Assembly: GCA_034189505.1 (NCBI GenBank)
Contig: JAXHUR010000040.1
Span: forward strand, 1 to 29,522
Direction of reading: 5' to 3'
Length of the DNA: 29,522 nucleotides
Source of the DNA: Geoalkalibacter_A sp034189505
Lineage (GTDB): Bacteria > Desulfobacterota > Desulfuromonadia > Desulfuromonadales > Geoalkalibacteraceae
Positions 7,335-15,457 of this stretch are shown here, piece after piece (position 1 is the stretch's first letter; each line of letters starts with the position of its first letter). The notes under the pieces are model-generated. The model had not been told where the DNA came from, ran no database searches, and saw nothing but the letters and a program-made list of their open reading frames with translations. The translations under genes and the position numbers were made by a program.

Positions 7335-8851
7335 ACCCTTCCCGCGTGATCCGCTTTCGGCACGGCGCCTGTGTGCCGCTCGCCGAGTTGCCGCGGCTTG
7401 AATTTTCATCCTTTCGCAACACCCTGCTCGAGGAGGTCGCGGCCGAGGCACGCGTTGTGAGCCTGTTCGGTCACCCCGTCGCCGAGGGACTGGACCTGTA
7501 CGCGGTTCTGGCCCGCGACTGGAAAGGCGAACTGGTGCTGCTGCATACCCGAGTGAAGGAAAGTTTTCCATCGCTGACGCCGGAGTGTCCGCAAGTGCAC
7601 CTGTTCGAACGGGAACTCGCTGAACAGTACGGGGTCCGTCCGCAAGGGCACCCCTGGCTCAAGCCGGTGCGTTTTCATCGGAGCTGGGTGAAAGAAGCCG
7701 ACGTCTGGGGGCGCAGGGACGGTGGCCATCCGATCCCCGGCGACATGGATTTTTATCGGGTCGAGGGGGAGGAGGTTCACGAGGTCGCCGTCGGCCCCGT
7801 CCACGCCGGCGTCATCGAACCGGGTCATTTCCGTTTCCAGTGTCATGGCGAAGAGGTCATGCATCTTGAGATCTCCCTCGGCTACCAGCATCGCGGCATC
7901 GAGCAGATGTTGCGCGGCGGCCCCCATCCGGCCGGCATCTATCAAATCGAGGCGGCTGCCGGGGACACCACCATCGGTCACACCACCGCGTACAGTCAGC
8001 TCATCGAGAGCCTGGCCGGGGCGGAGGTTTCACCGCGGATCCATGCCATCCGCGCCATTGCCCTGGAGCTGGAGCGGCTCGCCAATCATGTCGGGGACAT
8101 CGGAGCCCTGGCCGGTGATGTCGGTTTTCTGCCGACCGCATCGTTTTGCGGCCGCCTTCGGGGGGATTACCTGAACCTGACCGCGGAGCTGTGCGGCAGC
8201 CGCTTCGGGCGCGGTCTGGTGCGTCCCGGCGGGGTTCAATTCGACCTTGATCCGGCGCGGGTCGAGACCCTGTCGCATCGACTCAAAGTCCTTGGCCCAG
8301 AAACCCGCGGCGCCATCGAGCTCTGCTTCGACAGCCCCTCGGTGCTGGCGCGCTTCGAGGGGACCGGACGAGTGAGCGCCGATGACGCCGAAGCCCTGGG
8401 GCTGGTCGGCGTCGCGGCCCGCGCCTGCGGGCTGGTTCGCGATGTCCGCTTGCACCGCACCTTCGAGGACGGCGAGACGCGCTTCGATACCCCGGTGATC
8501 GAAACCGATGGCGACGTTTTCGCACGGGGGAATGTCCGCCGCCGGGAAATCTATGCTTCGCACCGCCTGATCGGCGAGAATCTCAAGCGACTTCCGGCCG
8601 GGGAGATCCGGACGGTCCTGCCTGCTCTGGCGCCGGAAGTTCTGGGAATTTCCCTCTGTGAAGGATGGCGCGGCGAACTGGTCCATGTCGGGATCACCGA
8701 TGCCCAGGGGAGGCTGGCGCGCTACAAGATTGTCGATCCCTCCTTTCATAACTGGAGCGGCCTGGCAATGGCCCTGCGTGGCGAACAGATTTCGGATTTC
8801 CCCTTGTGCAACAAGAGCTTCAATCTCTCCTACTGCGGATTCGACCTATAG
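7331..8851 (+). CDS. Group-4-hydrogenase-like large subunit lacking NiFe ligands
   Basis: 506 aa, a fusion of a NuoC-like N-terminal domain (about residues 1-160, with VHLFERELAEQYGVRPQGHPWLKP) and a NuoD/HycE-like domain (about 170-506, with HLEISLGYQHRGIEQMLRG). Catalytic large subunits carry two CxxC pairs. Here the first (RVCGICGFAHSTAY in HycE) reads AAAGDTTIGHTTAY and the second (DPCxxC) reads DPSFHNW, so all four nickel-binding cysteines are gone. It therefore cannot hold a NiFe centre. This matches the Ehr (energy-converting-hydrogenase-related) class known from Geobacter. The natural redox partner is unknown. The start overlaps the HyfF-like stop (ATGA). Confidence 0.88.
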   Translation: MNPSRVIRFRHGACVPLAELPRLEFSSFRNTLLEEVAAEARVVSLFGHPVAEGLDLYAVLARDWKGELVLLHTRVKESFPSLTPECPQVHLFERELAEQYGVRPQGHPWLKPVRFHRSWVKEADVWGRRDGGHPIPGDMDFYRVEGEEVHEVAVGPVHAGVIEPGHFRFQCHGEEVMHLEISLGYQHRGIEQMLRGGPHPAGIYQIEAAAGDTTIGHTTAYSQLIESLAGAEVSPRIHAIRAIALELERLANHVGDIGALAGDVGFLPTASFCGRLRGDYLNLTAELCGSRFGRGLVRPGGVQFDLDPARVETLSHRLKVLGPETRGAIELCFDSPSVLARFEGTGRVSADDAEALGLVGVAARACGLVRDVRLHRTFEDGETRFDTPVIETDGDVFARGNVRRREIYASHRLIGENLKRLPAGEIRTVLPALAPEVLGISLCEGWRGELVHVGITDAQGRLARYKIVDPSFHNWSGLAMALRGEQISDFPLCNKSFNLSYCGFDL

Positions 8852-8863
8852 GGAGTCATCAGG

Positions 8864-9616
8864 ATGCTGAACATTGTTCGTGAACGTCTGCGCCAGGGGC
8901 ATCGCACCGGGAAATTTCCTAAAGAGGCGCCGAAGCTGCCGGAGCGCTTCCGAGGACTGCCGATAATTGCCCAGAACCTGACCCCGACGGAGTGCGCCGA
9001 GGTTGCCGCCGCGTGCCCCTTCGCTGCCCTGGGCTGCTCCGACAGCCGGCTGCGGATCGATCTGGGCCGCTGCCTCTTTTGCGCCGATTGTCCGGCCGCA
9101 GCCCGGGGCGCGCTCACCTTCAGCGGCGACTACCGGTTGGCGGTGAAAAAGCGCGAGAATCTTCTGCTGAAAGACGAAGCCTATCGGTTGGCCGACAAGC
9201 TGGGCAAACGGATGCATAAGCTCTTCGGCCGCTCGCTCAAGCTGCGCCAGGTCTCCGCCGGGGGGTGCAACGCCTGTGAAGCCGATCTCAACGTGCTCGG
9301 AACCCTGGTTTTCGACCTGGGACGTTTCGGCATCCAGTTCGTCGCCTCGCCCCGTCACGCCGACGGGCTCATCGTCACCGGGCCGGTCACCGAAAATATG
9401 AAGAGCGCCCTGCTCGAGACCTACGCCGCCGTTCCCGAGCCGAAGCTGGTGATCGCATCGGGCGCCTGCGCCATCGCCGGGGGACCGTTCCGCGACAGTC
9501 CCGAGGTCCATAACGGCCTCGGCGATCTGCTGCCGGTCGACCTCTACATTCCCGGCTGCCCACCCCATCCCTACACGGCGCTCGACGGCCTGCTGCGTCT
9601 GCTCGGGCGGCTTTGA
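8864..9616 (+). CDS. Ferredoxin-small-subunit fusion (HyfH/HyfI, NuoB-like)
   Basis: 250 aa. Residues 35-90 form a reduced ferredoxin domain. Only one set of ligands is clear, CPFAA plus CLFCADC, which would hold a single [4Fe-4S] cluster. Residues 110-250 form the NuoB/small-hydrogenase-subunit domain with GGCNACEADL, SGACAIAGG and PGCPPHP, the four cysteines of the proximal (N2-like) [4Fe-4S] cluster. So the electron path through the small subunit survives although the large subunit lost NiFe. E. coli makes these as two proteins, HyfH and HyfI. The ribosome site is AGGGAG and the gene lies 12 bp after the large subunit. Confidence 0.87.
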   Translation: MLNIVRERLRQGHRTGKFPKEAPKLPERFRGLPIIAQNLTPTECAEVAAACPFAALGCSDSRLRIDLGRCLFCADCPAAARGALTFSGDYRLAVKKRENLLLKDEAYRLADKLGKRMHKLFGRSLKLRQVSAGGCNACEADLNVLGTLVFDLGRFGIQFVASPRHADGLIVTGPVTENMKSALLETYAAVPEPKLVIASGACAIAGGPFRDSPEVHNGLGDLLPVDLYIPGCPPHPYTALDGLLRLLGRL

Positions 9617-9653
9617 CCAAGAATTGAAGAGTTTGGAGAAAAAGGAGAGGAGC

Positions 9654-10577
9654 ATGAATCTGGACACCCAATTGATCGAACAGTTGCGCCGGGTCCTGAC
9701 TGCGGCGGAACAGATACTGCCCCGCCCGGTCGCGGCCATCGACTGGACCCGTTGCGCCGCCGCCAACTGGAGGCGGCACGCCTTGACCGGCTATCTGGAA
9801 CCGCTGCCGGCCATCGATTCGATCCAGCTGGATGAACTGCTCGGCATCGACCAGCAGAAAAAGATGGTCGAGGAGAATACTCGTCAGTTTCTGAGCGGCT
9901 ATCCGGCCAACAATATCCTCCTCTGGGGTTCGCGCGGCACAGGAAAATCGTCGCTGATCCGTGCTCTTCTCAATCGCTACGCCGACCGGGGACTGCGAAT
10001 CATCCAGGTCGATAAAGACGACCTGCCTTCGCTGCCTGATATCTTCAACGAGATCAAGGACCATCCTTATCGCTTCATCGTCTTCTGCGACGACCTCTCC
10101 TTCGAATCCGGCGAGAAAAGCTACAAGGTTCTCAAGAGCGCCCTCGACGGTTCGGTTTATGCCGCACCCTCCAACACCCTGATCTACGTCACTTCCAACC
10201 GCCGTTATCTGGTTCCAGAGTACGCCACGGACAATCTCGGGGCGAAAATGGTGAACAACGAGGTGCATCACGGCGAAGGCGTCGAGGAAAAGATTTCTCT
10301 CTCCGACCGCTTCGGTCTCTGGGTCGCCTTCCATGTCTTCTCCCAGGAGCAGTATCTTCACGTGGTGCACCAATGCCTGGAAATTCTCTGTCGCGAGCAT
10401 CGAATCAGTGTTGACTGGGGGCGTGATGTGGAACAGGCGGCGATTGCCTGGTCTCACGAAAAGAGTAAGCGCTGCGGACGCACCGCGCTGCAGTTTGCCC
10501 GACGCTGGGTGGGGCGAGCGTTGCTTGCTCAAGAGCAGGGGGGCTGTGCCCCAGAGTTCTCGCAAAGGGGTTCTTGA
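9654..10577 (+). CDS. AAA+ ATPase of the DUF815 type
   Basis: 307 aa from the ATG at 9654, preceded by AAAAGGAGAGGAGC; a TTG at 9624 would extend it by ten residues. Walker A is GSRGTGKSS (about residues 93-101) and Walker B is RFIVFCDDLSFE (about 132-143). A YVTSNRRYLVPE stretch (sensor-1 asparagine) and a downstream SLSDRFGLWV block are typical of this family. The function is not established. It is the last gene of the hydrogenase-like operon, 37 bp after the small subunit, which suggests a role in assembling, remodelling or gating the complex; that is inference. No clear terminator follows. Confidence 0.78.
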   Translation: MNLDTQLIEQLRRVLTAAEQILPRPVAAIDWTRCAAANWRRHALTGYLEPLPAIDSIQLDELLGIDQQKKMVEENTRQFLSGYPANNILLWGSRGTGKSSLIRALLNRYADRGLRIIQVDKDDLPSLPDIFNEIKDHPYRFIVFCDDLSFESGEKSYKVLKSALDGSVYAAPSNTLIYVTSNRRYLVPEYATDNLGAKMVNNEVHHGEGVEEKISLSDRFGLWVAFHVFSQEQYLHVVHQCLEILCREHRISVDWGRDVEQAAIAWSHEKSKRCGRTALQFARRWVGRALLAQEQGGCAPEFSQRGS

Positions 10578-10786
10578 CACTTTGTAAAACTTTGTAAATG
10601 GTTGGCGGAGAGGGGTATACGGATGAAATTGAACATGGGAGCAACCGACGCTTTGAGCTTGGGTTTTGCCAGAAAGATGATACGGTTCATATGAAAGGCC
10701 CCTTCTACCTTTTATTTTGATTTAAGCCGCCACTTCCATGGGTGAGCATATAAAGCTGGGGCGCAAACAAAAAAGGTGGATGGATA

Positions 10787-13430
10787 ATGAGTGGGCGGAG
10801 CCTGAATTCGGACCAAAACAGCAACCGGCGAGATAAGGTTGCCGCAAACCAGGATCTGTCACAGGCCGGGAATCTTCCTTTCCCCATCGTCGGCATCGGT
10901 GCCTCCGCCGGGGGGGCTCGAGGCGCTGGAGCAGTTCCTGCAGCACGTCCCGCAAGACAGCGGCCTGGCCTTTGTCATCATCCAGCATCTCGATCCGACC
11001 CACAAAGCCATGCTGACCGAGCTGCTCCAGCGCGCCACTGCGATGAAAACCTTCCAGGCCAGGGACAGGTTGCAGGTCAAGCCGAACTGCGTTTACGTGA
11101 TCCCGCCCAACAAGGACATGTCCATCCTGCACGGCGCGCTGCACCTGTTCGAGCCGAGCGAACCCCGCGGCCTGCGCCTGCCGATCGATTTTTTCCTGCG
11201 TTCCCTGGCCGAGGACCGGCAGGAGCGCAGCATCGGCGTCATTCTCTCGGGCATGGGCTCGGACGGCACCCTGGGCCTGAAGGCGATCAAGGAAAAAGCG
11301 GGCCTGGTCCTGGTGCAGGATCCGGCCACCGCCAAGTTCGACAGCATGCCCCGCAGCGCCATTTCCGCCGGCCTTGCCGACCTGGTCGCGCCGGCGGAGG
11401 AGCTGCCCGGCAAGATCATCGATTACCTGCGTCACGCCCGCACCCTTGCCGGTTCCGAGCCCAGGTTGGAGGAAAAGGACCAGAGCGCCCTGGAAAAGGT
11501 CGTTATCCTGTTGCGGAACAAAACCGGCCAGGATTTTTCGCTGTACAAAAAAAACACCATCCGCCGCCGCATCGAACGGCGTATGGGCATTCACCAGCTT
11601 GCCAAAATCGCCGACTATGTCCGCTATCTGCAGCGCAATCCCCAGGAGGTGGAACTGCTCTTCAAGGAGCTGCTGATCGGTGTGACTAATTTTTTCCGCG
11701 ATCCGGACGCCTGGGAGCTGCTGCGCACCGAGGCGTTGCCGGCCCTGCTTGAAAAGCGCCCGGATGGTGGAGGTCTGCGTGCCTGGTCGGTAGGCTGTTC
11801 CAGCGGCGAGGAGGCCTATTCGCTGGCGATCGTCTGCCATGAGGCGCTCACGGAGATTGAGCCCAGAACGGATTTCAAACTCCAGATTTTCGCCACCGAT
11901 CTCGACCAGGACGCCATCGACAAAGCCCGCCGGGGCTGGTATCCTGCCAACATTGCCGCTGATGTTTCCGCCGAGCGCCTGCGCCGGTACTTTATCCAGG
12001 AGGAGGACGGCTACCGCATCGGCAAGAAAATCCGTGAGATGGTGACCTTCGCCACCCAGAACGTCATCATGGACCCCCCCTTCACCAAGCTCGACATTCT
12101 GGTCTGCCGCAACCTTCTGATCTACCTGATGCCGGAGCTGCAGAAAAAACTTCTGCCGCTCTTTCACTACAGCCTCAAGTCCGACGGCATCCTGTTTCTG
12201 GGCAATGCCGAAGCCGTCAGCGCCGCCACCGGGCTGTTCACTCCCATCAATCTCAAACTGCGCCTTTTCCGGCGACGGGAATCGGTCCTGCCGGCGCCTC
12301 CGGTGGATTTTCCCGCTTCGTTTGTTTCCCCCAGGGCGCAGGACGCCAAGGAGCCAACCAAGGTGAAAGCAGCGTCCAACCTTCAATCGCTTGCAGACGA
12401 ATTGCTCCTGCAGCATTTTTCTCCGCCGGCCGTGCTGGTCAACGACCAGGGCGACATCCTCTACATCAGCGGGCGCACCGGAAAGTACCTCGAGCCGGCG
12501 GCCGGCAAGGCCAACTGGAACATTTTCGCCATGGCCCGCCAGGGGATCAATTCTGATCTGGGAGTCGCCTTCCACAAGGTGCTCCGACAAAAAGAGCCCA
12601 TTACCCTCAGGGGACTCAAGGTCGGCACCAACGGCGGCAGCCAGACCCTGGACGTCACTCTCAAGACGATCGAGGAACCCGAAGCGCTGCGCGGAATGGT
12701 GATGATCGTCTTTTACGACGTGGCGAAGCCGCCGAAGAAAAAAACGCGTGGCCCCGCCGGGGGCCAGGTAGCCGACAATTCCCGGATCGCAGAGTTGGAG
12801 CAGGAAGTCGCGAGATTGCGTGAAGAGCTGCATACCACCCGCGAGGAAATGCAATCTTCCCAGGAAGAACTCAAGTCGACCAACGAAGAGCTGCAGTCCG
12901 CCAACGAGGAGCTGCAGTCCACCAACGAGGAGCTGACCACCTCCAAGGAAGAAATGCAGTCCCTCAACGAGGAACTGCAGACGGTCAACGCCGAGCAGCA
13001 GTCCAAAATGGACGAGCTGACCCGGACCGAAGACGATCTGCGCAACCTGCTCAACAGCACCGAGATCACCACCGTGTTCCTGGACAACGACCTCCATGTG
13101 CGACGCTTCACCGAAGGGGCTCAAAAAATCTTCAAACTGATTCCCGGCGACGTGGGGCGCCCCCTCTCCGACATCACCAGCGACCTGATCTACCCCGAGA
13201 TGGCCAAAGACACCGAGGCGGTGCTGCGCACCCTGGTCTTTTCGGAAAAGGAGATTGCGACCGACGACGGACGCTGGTTTTCGGTGCGCATCATGCCCTA
13301 CCGCACCATTGACGACGTCATCGGCGGGGTGGTGATCACCTTTGCCGATATCACCGAGGCCAAGACACTGGAGAACGAACTGCGCGAACAGGTCGAACAA
13401 CTCAAACATCAGCTCGAGGGGGGCGACTAG
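10787..13430 (+). CDS. CheB-CheR-PAS fusion with a frame break in a G7 run
   Basis: The frame starting at ATG 10787 (GGTGG upstream) reads to PFPIVGIGASAGG. The match then continues as GGLEALEQFL in the next frame. The shift is at a run of seven G (10910-10916), where six would keep one frame; with six G the protein is 880 aa. Order: CheB methylesterase (Ser40, His67 in IIQHLDP, Asp159 in GMGSDGT), CheR methyltransferase (AWSVGCSSGEEAYSLA near 331, ATDLDQDAIDKA near 369, CRNLLIYL near 440), a PAS-like segment (535-650), a coiled coil of NEELQSxNEEL repeats (665-745), and a C-terminal PAS (745-860). No kinase domain follows. Without correction, translation yields a 40-odd-residue stub or an internal-start protein missing Ser40. 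It lies two bases before the sigma-54 activator gene. Confidence 0.8.
10910..10916 (+). repeat. G7 homopolymer at the CheB frame break
   Basis: Seven consecutive G directly after GCCTCCGCC. Six G would give GASAGGLEAL, the normal CheB sequence. Possible causes are a real indel mutation, slippage-based on/off switching, transcriptional slippage, or an assembly error. Confidence 0.7.
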
Positions 13431-13432
13431 CT

Positions 13433-15154
13433 TTGGCCAACGACAAAAACAACAAACACTTGGCGACGAGCGGCCGGCTGCGCCGCGAGGCTGAAGCGCA
13501 GTTGCGCGCGAAGACCGCGGCACAACCGCCGCCGGTGAGCCTGGCCGAGGCGCAGCGACTTCTTCATGAGCTTGAGGTTCACCAGATCGAGCTTGAAATG
13601 CAGAACGCCGAACTGCGCAGTGCCCGCGAGGAGCTCGAGGCCGCGCACACCAAATACGCCGAACTCTTTGACTTCGCCCCCCTTGGCTACTTCATCCTCG
13701 ATCAGCGCGGCCGCATCCAGGAGGCCAATCTGGCCGGGGCGCAAATGCTCGGCATCGAGCGGAGGCGGCTGGCCGGTAAAGCGCTCAGCCGATTTATCGA
13801 GGAGCCCGAGGGGAGGGCGGCTTTTGCCGGTCATCTCGAAAAGGTGTTGCGCGGCGAGGGGGTTCAGTGCTGCGAACTTACCCTCAGACGACCTGACGGC
13901 ACCCGCTTCCACGGCCTGCTGCAGAGCGCCGCGGTGGACGCCAGCGAAAGTCTCGAAGGTCGGGTCCTGGCGTCGGTTGTCGATGACACCGATAACCGCA
14001 AGCTGCGGCTTAAACTGCAGCAGGCCCAGGCCATGCTGGAGGAGACGGTCGCCGAGCGCACCGCCGAGCTGACCCAGTCCAACGCGCAACTGGTGCAGGA
14101 AGTCGAACAGCACAAGCGGGCGAAGGAATCGCTTAAGGAGGCTTTTTCCCAGATCCAGCAGCTCTCCGAGCGGCTGCAGGCGGAGAACGTCCACCTGCAG
14201 CAGGAAGTCTCCCGGGAGTACGACTTCGGTGAGATCATCGGTCACAGCGATGCCATGTCCTACGTTTTTTTCCGAGTCGAACAGGTGGCGCCGCAGGATG
14301 CCACCGTGCTGCTGCTCGGCGAGACCGGCACCGGCAAGGGGCTGGTCGCTCGCGCCCTTCACAACCGCAGTGCGCGTAAAGACCGGCCGATGATCACCGT
14401 CAACTGCACGGCGCTGCCGGCAAACCTCATCGAGAGCGAACTTTTCGGGCGGGAAAAGGGCGCCTTCACCGGCGCGAGCGCCCGCCAGATGGGACGCTTC
14501 GAGCTGGCTGACGGCGGCACCATCTTTCTCGACGAAATCGGCGAAATGCCGCTGGAGCTGCAGGTCAAGCTGCTGCGGGTCATTCAGGACGGCGAGTTTG
14601 AACGTCTGGGAAGCCCCCGCACCCTTAAGGTCAACGTACGCATCATCGCCGCCAGCAACCGCAACCTTGAAGAAGAGATCCGCGCCGGCCGTTTCCGCGA
14701 AGATCTTTTCTACCGGCTCAGCGTTTTTCCCATCACCATCCCGCCCCTGCGCCAGCGCACCGACGACATCGAGCTGCTCGTACGATATTTTGTCGCCAAG
14801 TACACCAAGAAAACGGGCAAGAAGATCGACACTATCCCGAAAGAAACCCTTGAACTTTTCCGGCACTATCGGTGGCCGGGCAACGTGCGGGAGCTGGAAA
14901 ACGTCATCGAGCGTGCGGTCATCACCAGCCAGGGCCCTGTTCTCCAGGTTCTCGACCGGTTCGATGTTTTCCGGAAACCCGAGGATGAACAGGGCCTCAA
15001 ATCTCTCGGCGATCTGGAACGCGATCACATCGTCCAGGTGCTGCAGAAAACCGGGTGGCGCATCGAGGGCCCAAAAGGCGCGGCGCTCCTTCTGGGTCTC
15101 AACCCCAGCACTCTTCGCGCCCGCATGCGCAAATACGGCCTGCGTCGTCAGTAA
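13433..15154 (+). CDS. PAS-containing sigma-54-dependent activator
   Basis: 573 aa from a TTG at 13433; the GAGGGGGG ribosome site is in the end of the CheB-CheR gene. An N-terminal leader (about residues 35-75, VHQIELEMQNAEL) is followed by a PAS domain (75-185), a coiled coil (190-265) and the AAA+ domain. Walker A is GETGTGKG near 296 (usually ending KE), GAFTGA is near 343 for sigma-54 contact, Walker B is GTIFLDEIGE, and WPGNVREL is present. A Fis-type helix-turn-helix lies at 545-573. It lacks a response-regulator receiver domain, so the PAS domain or partner proteins must sense the signal. It ends 27 bp before the first TATGACGG-type element and is the natural candidate to activate the three sigma-54 promoters reported here (inference). 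Confidence 0.9.
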   Translation: MANDKNNKHLATSGRLRREAEAQLRAKTAAQPPPVSLAEAQRLLHELEVHQIELEMQNAELRSAREELEAAHTKYAELFDFAPLGYFILDQRGRIQEANLAGAQMLGIERRRLAGKALSRFIEEPEGRAAFAGHLEKVLRGEGVQCCELTLRRPDGTRFHGLLQSAAVDASESLEGRVLASVVDDTDNRKLRLKLQQAQAMLEETVAERTAELTQSNAQLVQEVEQHKRAKESLKEAFSQIQQLSERLQAENVHLQQEVSREYDFGEIIGHSDAMSYVFFRVEQVAPQDATVLLLGETGTGKGLVARALHNRSARKDRPMITVNCTALPANLIESELFGREKGAFTGASARQMGRFELADGGTIFLDEIGEMPLELQVKLLRVIQDGEFERLGSPRTLKVNVRIIAASNRNLEEEIRAGRFREDLFYRLSVFPITIPPLRQRTDDIELLVRYFVAKYTKKTGKKIDTIPKETLELFRHYRWPGNVRELENVIERAVITSQGPVLQVLDRFDVFRKPEDEQGLKSLGDLERDHIVQVLQKTGWRIEGPKGAALLLGLNPSTLRARMRKYGLRRQ

Positions 15155-15181
15155 AGGACAAGTCACCCCCAATCCGGCCCG

Positions 15182-15225
15182 CCGTATATGACGGTTATGT
15201 CAAGTATGACGGCTGCCACTGACGG
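15182..15225 (+). promoter_or_regulatory. Upstream activator element 1 (TATGACGG type)
   Basis: Contains CCGTATATGACGG, then TTATGTCAAG, then TATGACGG, with a further CTGACGGC to 15225. The same arrangement occurs at 24112-24142 and, in a diverged form, at 26953-26986. The first TATGACGG begins 121 bp before the -24 element, a usual distance for a sigma-54 activator binding site. Confidence 0.65.
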
Positions 15226-15307
15226 CATTCTCTCCCCCTGCCCGCTCTCTTTCCCTTTTCCCATGCACAATCAAGCTCTTGCACTCGCAGTATCCACAGG
15301 TCTTCTC

Positions 15308-15323
15308 TGGCTCGTTAGTTGCG
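15308..15323 (+). promoter_or_regulatory. Sigma-54 promoter of the cyclic glucan synthase gene
   Basis: TGGCTCGTTAGTTGCG: GG at 15309-15310, exactly ten bases, then GC at 15321-15322, with TTGC intact. One base differs from the TGGCAC half. The predicted start near 15334 leaves a leader of about 124 nt before the ATG at 15458. Confidence 0.75.
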
Positions 15324-15457
15324 ATGAGCCTTTTTACTAGCAGAACATGAGCACAGTCGTGCTTCCTGCGTAAGCTGTGTTGCCATGACCCTCGACACCT
15401 TTCGCCGGTCGGGTGCGTTATCGACCGCGGGATGAAACCGAGGAGAATGTTATCGCT

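Noticed and set aside
7331..9616. Calling the operon a functional [NiFe] hydrogenase 4 or formate hydrogenlyase
   Set aside because: All four nickel-ligand cysteines are replaced, and no formate dehydrogenase or Hyp maturation gene is present in the window.
10574..10616. TTGACA over the stop of the AAA+ ATPase gene as promoter for the CheB-CheR gene
   Set aside because: No acceptable -10 box at 16-18 bp; the best candidates are AAATGG or AATGGT. A 23-codon frame at 10623 was also set aside for lack of any recognisable content.
10722..13523. 933-codon open frame on the minus strand opposite the CheB-CheR gene
   Set aside because: Shadow of the GC-rich plus-strand gene: no recognisable domain, repetitive composition mirroring the coiled coil, while the plus strand shows clear CheB, CheR and PAS motifs.
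13427..15172. 581-codon open frame on the minus strand opposite the sigma-54 activator
   Set aside because: Same shadow effect; the plus-strand frame has Walker A, GAFTGA and a Fis-type HTH.
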